From positions 15,576 to 27,736 of the forward strand of contig DFDK01000060.1 of assembly GCA_002367695.1 (NCBI GenBank): a stretch of 12,161 nucleotides of DNA, given 5' to 3'. Position numbers and translations under genes: made by a program. The DNA is from Acidimicrobium sp. UBA3029 (GTDB lineage: Bacteria; Actinomycetota; Acidimicrobiia; Acidimicrobiales; Ilumatobacteraceae). Shown here piece after piece: positions 7,089-12,161 of the stretch. Each line of letters begins with the position of its first letter. Position 1 is the first letter of the stretch. The notes under the pieces are model-generated. The model saw only the letters and a program-made list of their open reading frames with translations. It did not search any database and was not told where the DNA came from.

Positions 7089-9342
7089 CCGCTTCGACTT
7101 GCACAGGAATGCCATTTAACACGGAAGTTCCAGACAACGGATCCATTTGATCTTCATCGGTCAAAATATTTGAGTTCACACCGGAGCGTTCTGCAGCGAT
7201 AGACATCTTTGTTCCGCTCACTCCATGTCCCCACCCGTGCGGAAGGCTCACAACTCGAGGACGAATATCTTGCGTTACTTCTACAACTGCCACAACACTT
7301 CCAACGCGACTCGTAATGCGGGCACTGCCACCGTCAACAACACCGGCGCGTGTGGCATCTTCTGGATGCATCTGCAATGTGCAACGTGGCTTGCCTTTCA
7401 TAAGTACCGAAACGTTGTGCATCCACGAGTTATTTGAACGCAAGTGACGACGACCAACGAGCAATAACCCATCTGCATCGACTGCGTGCATCGCCTGTTC
7501 TAAACGTTCCAAATCGGCCAGCAGTTCCGTCGGAGCAAGCTCCACTTTTCCGCTTGGTGTGCGCAGCATTTCTGGAATCCGGGGCTCGAGCGCCCCGAAA
7601 TCGATACCGTGAGGTTTGTCGCGCAGTATTTGCAAGTTGATCCCATTTGGGTTTGCACCAAAGGCTTCGCCGTATGGACCTGTGCGCAGCAGCGTGTCGA
7701 GAATGCGCTCGGGACCACTCAGTTTTGTTGCATCCACAAGCTCTCGAATCTCTTCTTCGCTACGGCCATGAATTGGCGAAGATTTGTCTTTCAATAAATT
7801 GCTCAAGAGCGAACCGAATACGTACTCATCGATTACAGCGGGATCAACATCGGCCCCTGCGCCTTGTGCAACGCCGGCGAGTTTTGCCAAAATCTCCCAC
7901 TCGTCTGGTTGTTCAGCATCACGTTCAAATACTGCTTCAGAAAAATTGGCAACATTGCGAATAGAAAATGAAGTGAAGACCATGTCGTAATGGCTGCGCT
8001 CCAGATGCGATGGCGGTGGCAGAATTACGTCTGCATGCCGAGTTGTTTCATTCAAATAAATATCGACAGCAACCATAAAATCGAGAGATTCAAATGCTTT
8101 TTCGAGTTGCTCGCCATTGGGCGTTGATAACAATGGGTTTCCCGCCACCGTCACCATCGCCCTGATCTGACCATCGCCTGGAGTCATCATTTCTTCAGCC
8201 ATGACCGACACCGGGTATTCACCCATTGCTTCGGGTGATTTGCGCACACGTGAATATCCGTGGCCAATGCGAAAACCCTTACCCCTACCCGACTCGCCGC
8301 GTGTTGTTAGGTTTCCAGCAGCAGGCATCGGAAACATCACGCCGCCCGCCTTATCAAGATTGCCCGTGATCGTGTTGATCACGTCAACCAGCCAAGACGC
8401 TGTGGTGCCAAAAGAGACCGTTGTTGTTCCGATGCGACCATAAACGAGTGCGGTCGGAGCATCGGCTAGTTCGCCAGCAATTCGGCGAATCGTTTTCGCA
8501 TCAATGCCGATTGATTGCTCAACAGCTTCCGGCGTAAACGGCACGAGTGCCCCAGCCAATTGATCGAAACCGACAATGTGTGTGCGCACGTGGTCGCCCA
8601 CATCGGCTTTGCCACTTGCAAGAATCGTGTGAGCGATTGCAGCAAGCAACAATGCATCGCCATTAGGTCGAATCGCCAACCATTCATCAGCCGATTCCGC
8701 AGTTCGGCTTCGACGCGGATCAACGACAACAAGTTTTCCGCCACGCGCACGCAGTGCATCGAGTCGTCCGGGAAAATCTGGCGCTGTACACAAACTTCCA
8801 TTGGACACATACGGGTCGGCACCGAGCATCAATACATAGTCAGTGCGATCTAGGTCAGGAATTGCGACAGAAGCAACTGTGCCATACATGTACGCAGATG
8901 CAATTTGTTTTGGAAGTTGGTCGACAGACGATGCACTAAAGCGTTGCTTTGTTCCAAGAGCTTGCATCCAGGCACGGTTGTATAACAACGGTGCAAGGTT
9001 GTGTGCGTTTGGATTGCCGACATACGTGCCCACAGAGCCGCGACCGTGCGTATTAATCACACCCATAAGTCCGCGCTCGACTTCTTGCCACGCTTCCTGC
9101 CACGAAACTTCTACATGTTCACCATTGCGCTTAATGAGTGGTTTGCGTAAACGATCTGGGTCTTCATGCAGTTGCTTGAGTGTGCTCCCCTTTGGGCAGA
9201 TGAACCCATGACTAAACACATCATCACGATCGCCACGAATGCGCGAAACCTTGTCACCCTTAACAGTGATCTCGAGCCCGCACGTTGCTTCACACAGCGG
9301 ACACGTGCGATAGACAACTCGCTCTTGATCAACAATTGACAT
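7075..9342 (-). CDS. Molybdopterin oxidoreductase with N-terminal 4Fe-4S site
   Basis: This is a large catalytic subunit of the DMSO reductase / formate dehydrogenase superfamily, 755 residues from the ATG at 9342. The N-terminal 4Fe-4S motif is Cys14-x2-Cys17-x3-Cys21 and Cys49 (TCPLCEATCG, FICPKG). Pterin-binding blocks follow, including LMLGADPYVSNGSL, LVVVDPRRSRTAE and GNLDKAGGVMFP. The C-terminal dinucleotide-binding domain contains RSNNSWMHN and SLPHGWGHG. Where formate dehydrogenases or Nap have a Sec/Cys metal ligand, this protein has RFSASSVDQLPK (about 134-145), so Ser or Asp may bind the metal. No Tat signal peptide is seen, so it is probably cytoplasmic, and no partner subunit is adjacent; the substrate is unknown. 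The frame stays open upstream to an ATG at 9537, but that extra stretch does not resemble the family and overlaps the neighbour's coding sequence. Confidence 0.88.
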   Translation of the reverse strand: MSIVDQERVVYRTCPLCEATCGLEITVKGDKVSRIRGDRDDVFSHGFICPKGSTLKQLHEDPDRLRKPLIKRNGEHVEVSWQEAWQEVERGLMGVINTHGRGSVGTYVGNPNAHNLAPLLYNRAWMQALGTKQRFSASSVDQLPKQIASAYMYGTVASVAIPDLDRTDYVLMLGADPYVSNGSLCTAPDFPGRLDALRARGGKLVVVDPRRSRTAESADEWLAIRPNGDALLLAAIAHTILASGKADVGDHVRTHIVGFDQLAGALVPFTPEAVEQSIGIDAKTIRRIAGELADAPTALVYGRIGTTTVSFGTTASWLVDVINTITGNLDKAGGVMFPMPAAGNLTTRGESGRGKGFRIGHGYSRVRKSPEAMGEYPVSVMAEEMMTPGDGQIRAMVTVAGNPLLSTPNGEQLEKAFESLDFMVAVDIYLNETTRHADVILPPPSHLERSHYDMVFTSFSIRNVANFSEAVFERDAEQPDEWEILAKLAGVAQGAGADVDPAVIDEYVFGSLLSNLLKDKSSPIHGRSEEEIRELVDATKLSGPERILDTLLRTGPYGEAFGANPNGINLQILRDKPHGIDFGALEPRIPEMLRTPSGKVELAPTELLADLERLEQAMHAVDADGLLLVGRRHLRSNNSWMHNVSVLMKGKPRCTLQMHPEDATRAGVVDGGSARITSRVGSVVAVVEVTQDIRPRVVSLPHGWGHGVSGTKMSIAAERSGVNSNILTDEDQMDPLSGTSVLNGIPVQVEAVIHQ

Positions 9343-9391
9343 CTCTCTATCGTGCCACACAACGATCACACGACCAATAGGCTCAACTGCA

Positions 9392-10099
9392 ATGCGCCGT
9401 ATTTTTCCCACACCGGTCGCCTCTGTTTCAGTGGAGGCTGCGTATGGCGTTGCTCGATCGCGTATTAAAACCGGGGCTTCTAGCGAACCAATTAGCCGGC
9501 CCTTGAGCCGCCCCACAATTGGCTTGTGCATGGTCATGAGCCTCGATGGATCAACCGTTGTTCAAGGCAATTCACGCGCCCTATCTGGTGACGCCGACCG
9601 CTCAATACTTATAGGACTGAGATCGTTGGCCAATGTAATTGTCGTTGGGTCTTCGACCGTTCGCATCGACGACTACGGTCCGCCGTCTCGAAAAGACTTA
9701 CGCGTGGGGGTTGTGTCGCGCACAGGAAACATCGATTTAACGACCCCGCTATTCACCAGCGGCGCAGGATTTCTCATCATCCCCGAAGACGCCCCAGAAC
9801 CGTCCAACCCAACTGTCACCTGTATTCGCGCGGGCCACGGTTCGGTAGATTTTGCCGCTGCGATGAGTCAGCTCGATGGCACTTTTGTTCAACTCGAGGG
9901 TGGTCCTGGACTTAACGCTTCGATGGCGCATGCCGATCTGATCGATGAAATCAATCTGACCATCAGCCCAAACATCGCGGCAAATAATCAACCTCGTCTG
10001 CTCAGCGAAGCATCACCAATCTTGAAACGATTTACGTTGTCGCACATTCTTGAAGAAGAAGGCTTTTTGTTTTTGCGCTACACGCGAAACAGAAACTAA
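9392..10099 (+). CDS. RibD C-terminal-domain reductase, Rv2671-like
   Basis: This is a 235-residue NADPH-dependent reductase of the RibD_C / dihydrofolate-reductase-like fold. Visible family blocks are RPTIGLCMVMSLDG (40-53), VIVVGSSTVRIDDYGPP (82-98), QLEGGPGLN (167-175), DEINLTISP (185-193) and a C-terminal GFLFLRY. These resemble M. tuberculosis Rv2671, which has been reported to act as a dihydrofolate reductase analogue. It has no deaminase domain, so it is not a complete RibD. The ATG at 9392 is chosen because MRRIFPTPV...AAYG resembles N-termini of related actinobacterial proteins; ATGs at 9530 and 9536 would cut into the core strand. It is divergent from the molybdopterin enzyme (49 bp apart) and its TAA shares bases with the nrdR stop. 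The substrate could be a pyrimidine riboflavin intermediate or a folate; the sequence does not decide. Confidence 0.82.
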   Translation: MRRIFPTPVASVSVEAAYGVARSRIKTGASSEPISRPLSRPTIGLCMVMSLDGSTVVQGNSRALSGDADRSILIGLRSLANVIVVGSSTVRIDDYGPPSRKDLRVGVVSRTGNIDLTTPLFTSGAGFLIIPEDAPEPSNPTVTCIRAGHGSVDFAAAMSQLDGTFVQLEGGPGLNASMAHADLIDEINLTISPNIAANNQPRLLSEASPILKRFTLSHILEEEGFLFLRYTRNRN

Positions 10100-10563
10100 A
10101 CGCGCGAAGTACTTGTGTGCTTTTTAAGTAACGCAAGTTCGCGTTTGAAGTCTGTCGCATCATCAAAGTTTTTGTAAACACTCGCAAATCGCATATATGC
10201 GACTTCGTCGATCAAACGCAATTGCTCGAGTACTGCATGGCCAACCTGATTACTCGTTACATCTCCACCTTCAAGGCGCAACGCGTCTTCGATTCGCTCA
10301 GCAATTTCCATAATCATCTCGTCGCCAACCGGCCGACCCTTTACAGCGGCCTGGATACCCGCCATCATCTTTCGTCGGTCAAAAGGCTGTTTGCCACCAC
10401 CGCGTTTGAGCACATTGAGCGCCACTTCTTCAAGTCGCTCGTAGGTAGTAAATCGATACCCGCATTGTGTGCAACTACGACGACGACGAATTGCGCCCCC
10501 TTCTTCAGAGAGCCGCGAATCGATCACCTTGGTGTCGTCAAACGAACAACTTGGACAATGCAT
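10096..10563 (-). CDS. nrdR: Transcriptional repressor NrdR
   Basis: NrdR senses nucleotides through an ATP-cone and represses ribonucleotide reductase genes by binding paired NrdR boxes. From the ATG at 10563 the protein has 155 residues, near the usual 150-155. The zinc ribbon is C3-x2-C6 (MHCPSC) and C31-x2-C34 (SCTQCGYRFTTYE), separated by the typical VIDSR...GGAIRRRR stretch. The ATP-cone starts near residue 49 (VLKRGGGKQPFDRRKM) and runs through DEVAYMRFASVYKNF. An in-frame GTG at 10572 would add three residues, but the family starts at M-[HR]-C-P. It follows the LysM gene by 51 bp on the same strand and may be co-transcribed. Its probable target nrdJ, with NrdR-like boxes, is in this same window. 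The stop TAG (plus 10098-10096) overlaps the convergent reductase stop by 4 bp. Confidence 0.97.
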   Translation of the reverse strand: MHCPSCSFDDTKVIDSRLSEEGGAIRRRRSCTQCGYRFTTYERLEEVALNVLKRGGGKQPFDRRKMMAGIQAAVKGRPVGDEMIMEIAERIEDALRLEGGDVTSNQVGHAVLEQLRLIDEVAYMRFASVYKNFDDATDFKRELALLKKHTSTSRV

Positions 10564-10614
10564 CTCACGCACGTTACACCAAATACATCAATAAAAATAG
10601 AGATATTAACCGAA
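10564..10614 (-). other. AT-rich gap between LysM gene and nrdR
   Basis: This 51-bp gap is AT-rich with a poly-T tract on the transcribed-sense strand (CTATTTTTATTGATG). It could hold a weak terminator tail or an nrdR promoter. No GC-rich hairpin precedes the T tract and no convincing -35/-10 pair was found, so read-through from the LysM gene is the simplest reading. Confidence 0.3.
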
Positions 10615-11085
10615 TTATGGAATGCGAACGAGTTGACCTGCGACGATTGCATCACCGTTGATGCGCACAAGTTGATCAACAAGCTCTGAAATATTTCCTT
10701 GAGGGGCAACCCTTCGTGCAATCGCCCACAATGTGTCGCCTGGTTGTGCGATCACTGTGCGAGGCGCAATTGCCTGACCTGCCACAGCTTGATCGGCTTG
10801 GGCTGTAGTGCCAGTTGCGCCAATTACACCTGCTATCACAACGCCAAGAACGAGCATCGCTGCAACCATTACCACGAGCCGACGGCGCTGATAAGTCGCA
10901 ACCGAAGTGGTATTAGCCATTGATGGATGCTGAGCAGATCGTCGAGCGGCTGGACGAACTACCGGGCGGCTGGCTGGACGGTAGGCCCCAACCGGAGTCG
11001 GGTCAAGCTCGGGAACGAGGTATAGATGCCGCGCAGGGCGAACATTTTGTCGGGTCTGAGGCTGGGGGTTCAGTGCTAGTGCCAT
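10615..11085 (-). CDS. Membrane-anchored LysM protein, likely SOS cell-division inhibitor
   Basis: This 156-residue protein has three parts: a proline/arginine-rich cytoplasmic N-terminus (1-68), one transmembrane helix (about 69-91, RRRLVVMVAAMLVLGVVIAG), and a C-terminal LysM domain (about 110-155, IAQPGDTLWAIARR...INGDAIVAGQLVRIP) expected outside the membrane to bind peptidoglycan. Its position divergent from lexA and upstream of nrdR matches Rv2719c (ChiZ) of M. tuberculosis, and the architecture parallels B. subtilis YneA and C. glutamicum DivS, SOS-induced division blockers. LexA boxes upstream support damage induction. The ATG at 11085 has an AAAGGAA ribosome site about 7 nt upstream. 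The specific function is inferred from context and layout, because these short proteins share little sequence. A general cell-wall-binding LysM protein is the alternative. Confidence 0.82.
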   Translation of the reverse strand: MALALNPQPQTRQNVRPARHLYLVPELDPTPVGAYRPASRPVVRPAARRSAQHPSMANTTSVATYQRRRLVVMVAAMLVLGVVIAGVIGATGTTAQADQAVAGQAIAPRTVIAQPGDTLWAIARRVAPQGNISELVDQLVRINGDAIVAGQLVRIP

Positions 11086-11145
11086 GGGGGGTTCCTTTGT
11101 GTGTAAGGGTTTTGGGGGTGTTTAATCTCGTATAAACCACTCTAG

Positions 11146-11159
11146 CGAACGGGTGTTCG
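11146..11159. promoter_or_regulatory. LexA box 1
   Basis: CGAACGGGTGTTCG is a perfect inverted repeat of the actinobacterial SOS box core (CGAAC-N4-GTTCG). It lies just downstream of the predicted start for the LysM gene and upstream of lexA. Confidence 0.88.
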
Positions 11160-11169
11160 GGAGTTGTGG

Positions 11170-11175
11170 ATTATA
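11170..11175 (-). promoter_or_regulatory. -10 element for the LysM gene
   Basis: The minus strand reads TATAAT, a perfect -10 hexamer, between LexA boxes 1 and 2. No good -35 is seen 16-18 bp upstream (CCTGTT at 17 bp). The start would fall near 11163, about 80 nt before the LysM start codon, so LexA bound at boxes 1-3 would cover this promoter. Confidence 0.5.
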
Positions 11176-11189
11176 CGAACATTTGTTCG
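11176..11189. promoter_or_regulatory. LexA box 2
   Basis: CGAACATTTGTTCG is a second perfect SOS box palindrome, starting 30 bp (about three helical turns) after box 1. It is adjacent to the TATAAT of the LysM gene. Confidence 0.88.
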
Positions 11190-11190
11190 C

Positions 11191-11204
11191 CGAACAGGTG
11201 TTTG
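11191..11204. promoter_or_regulatory. LexA box 3, one mismatch
   Basis: CGAACAGGTGTTTG differs from a perfect box by one base in the right half-site. It starts 15 bp after box 2, leaving one base between them, so two LexA dimers would sit nearly side by side. Confidence 0.6.
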
Positions 11205-11214
11205 ACTCGGGGGG

Positions 11215-11228
11215 CGAACACCCGTACG
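11215..11228. promoter_or_regulatory. LexA box 4, degenerate right half
   Basis: CGAACACCCGTACG keeps the left half-site CGAAC and changes one base of the right half (GTACG instead of GTTCG). It ends 8 bp before the lexA start codon, where bound LexA could block transcription or early elongation of its own gene. Confidence 0.45.
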
Positions 11229-11236
11229 ATGGTGCC

Positions 11237-11887
11237 ATGACCTCCCTCCCCGCTAGCACCCACACCCAGCTCACAAGCCGCCAGCGTGGCATCCTCGATT
11301 TCATCGAAAAGAACATGCGCGAGCGTGGCTACCCGCCATCGGTTCGCGAGATCGGCGAAGCCGTTGGCCTCAGTTCATCGGCCACAGTGCACAACCACCT
11401 CGGCACGCTGCAAAAACTTGGCTACCTGCACCGCGATCCAACAAAGCCACGCGCAATTGAAGTTCGTTACGAGGCATCCAGTGGCGTTGCAATGGAGAGA
11501 CGCCCTGTGAAGCACGTTCCGCTGGTCGGTGATGTTGCCGCAGGCGTCAATGTGCTGGCACAAGAAAATGTAGAAGAGCTAGTTCCCCTGCCGATGGACT
11601 TCACTGGTGACGGCGAATTGTTTATGTTGCGCGTGCGCGGCAACTCGATGATCGACGCTGGCATTTTGGACGGCGACTTCGTGGTTTGTCGTCAGCAAAC
11701 AACTGCCGACAATGGCGACATCGTGGTAGCGGGTATTCCCGGTGACGAAGCAACTATCAAGACTTTTGCAAAGACCGGCAACACCATCACTCTTACGCCA
11801 TCGAATTCTTCAATGAAGCCGATGAAGTTTGAGACCGACGAAGTCGCGGTCTACGGCAAGCTCGTCACCGTGCTCCGCCGCCTATAA
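11237..11887 (+). CDS. lexA: SOS repressor LexA
   Basis: LexA represses DNA-damage genes and cleaves itself when RecA filaments form on single-stranded DNA. The 216 residues comprise an N-terminal winged helix (about 11-76: LTSRQRGILDFIEKN, SVREIGEAVGLSSSATVHNHL) and a C-terminal S24 peptidase domain. The cleavage bond is Ala102-Gly103 (GDVAAGVNVL). The catalytic Ser137 lies in VRGNSMIDAGILDGD, and Lys175 in EATIKTF. The ATG at 11237 gives the normal N-terminus; the open frame runs further upstream to a GTG at 11153, but that stretch is the operator region. There is no clear ribosome site, so translation may be leaderless or use a weak site. Four LexA boxes just upstream imply autoregulation and shared control of the divergent LysM gene. 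The stop lies 20 bp from the convergent aminotransferase stop. Confidence 0.97.
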   Translation: MTSLPASTHTQLTSRQRGILDFIEKNMRERGYPPSVREIGEAVGLSSSATVHNHLGTLQKLGYLHRDPTKPRAIEVRYEASSGVAMERRPVKHVPLVGDVAAGVNVLAQENVEELVPLPMDFTGDGELFMLRVRGNSMIDAGILDGDFVVCRQQTTADNGDIVVAGIPGDEATIKTFAKTGNTITLTPSNSSMKPMKFETDEVAVYGKLVTVLRRL

Positions 11888-11907
11888 ATTAGGCAACAAC
11901 TTTCAAC

Positions 11908-12161
11908 TTACGCGAGGCGTTGGGCCATCAACTCAATGCGATTATCGGGTTGCACAACCGCAACTCGGCAGTTGTTTGACCCACCTGCACCATAAAAATC
12001 TCCTGGACTCACAAGCGCTCCACCCTCAGTTGCAAGACGTTCCGCAAATTCCCAACCGTCTGTTGCATCAAACCACAAATAGAAACCACCTGCCGGTAAA
12101 TCAATAGCGCGACCAGACCATTTGCTCAACACCTCTGCTGTGCGCTCGAGGCGCTTGCGAT
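11908..12161 (-). CDS. dapC: Class I/II aminotransferase, C-terminal part (DapC-like)
   Basis: Only the last 83 or so codons are in the window; the gene continues beyond base 12161. The visible end has LPAGGFYLWFDATDG, EGGALVSPGDFYGAGG and CRVAVVQPDNRIEL, the C-terminal small-domain pattern of PLP-dependent fold-type I aminotransferases. The arginine in CRVAVVQP is the likely substrate carboxylate-binding residue. The GGFYLW...LVSPGDFYG combination resembles actinobacterial succinyldiaminopimelate aminotransferases (DapC, lysine/diaminopimelate synthesis) from memory. The PLP lysine is outside the window, so a different aminotransferase specificity cannot be excluded. It is convergent with lexA, 20 bp apart. 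A GTG at 12132 is inside the gene and is not a start. Confidence 0.72.
   Translation of the reverse strand, partial: RKRLERTAEVLSKWSGRAIDLPAGGFYLWFDATDGWEFAERLATEGGALVSPGDFYGAGGSNNCRVAVVQPDNRIELMAQRLA

Noticed and set aside
11165..11173. DnaA-box-like TGTGGATTA near lexA
   Set aside because: This is a single one-mismatch site overlapping the -10 of the LysM gene, with no other boxes nearby; chance is the simplest explanation.
11153..11236. Longer LexA starting at GTG 11153
   Set aside because: The added 28 codons cover the LexA operator array and do not resemble LexA; the ATG at 11237 gives the usual N-terminus.

Overview
The window most likely comes from a chromosome of a moderate-GC actinobacterium, probably an aquatic Acidimicrobiia relative. 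This is inferred from protein family resemblance and gene order; no marker RNA is present. The case rests on four points: an actinobacterial-type LexA with boxes of the form CGAAC-N4-GTTCG; the order nrdR / LysM protein / lexA, which M. tuberculosis also has (Rv2718c, Rv2719c, Rv2720); a CYP124-type P450 and an Rv2671-type RibD C-domain protein; and a B12-dependent ribonucleotide reductase with a TSCPD domain. Genes are tightly packed, with convergent neighbours overlapping or separated by only 4-20 bp.

Left part (1-3718): the C-terminal bulk of an MFS transporter (+), a thiolase (-), and, divergent from the thiolase across 36 bp, a CYP124-like cytochrome P450 (+). The P450 and thiolase suggest oxidation and beta-oxidation of methyl-branched lipids or sterol side chains.

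Middle (3723-9342, minus strand): nrdJ, the adenosylcobalamin-dependent ribonucleotide reductase, then a 529-bp non-coding interval, then a molybdopterin oxidoreductase with an N-terminal 4Fe-4S motif. The interval is the richest regulatory stretch. In the direction of nrdJ transcription it holds five DnaA-box-like 9-mers in one orientation, an AT-rich tract, a good sigma70-type promoter (TTGACA, 17 bp, TGTAAT) whose -35 lies between the copies of a 10-bp direct repeat, two NrdR-box-like palindromes 42 bp apart, and a leader of about 200 nt with an 11-bp stem-loop. The usual B12 box of a cobalamin riboswitch was not found.

Right part (9392-12161): an Rv2671-like reductase (+), then nrdR (-) convergent with it and sharing stop-codon bases, a membrane-anchored LysM protein (-) that is probably the SOS cell-division inhibitor, lexA (+), and the end of an aminotransferase (-) resembling DapC. 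Four LexA boxes lie in the interval between the LysM gene and lexA.

Taken together, much of the window concerns deoxynucleotide supply and its coupling to replication and DNA damage: nrdJ, its likely repressor NrdR, an SOS module, and possible DnaA input at nrdJ. No mobile element, CRISPR array, tRNA or rRNA was seen. I found no wholly new protein system; the most novel material is the nrdJ upstream region.
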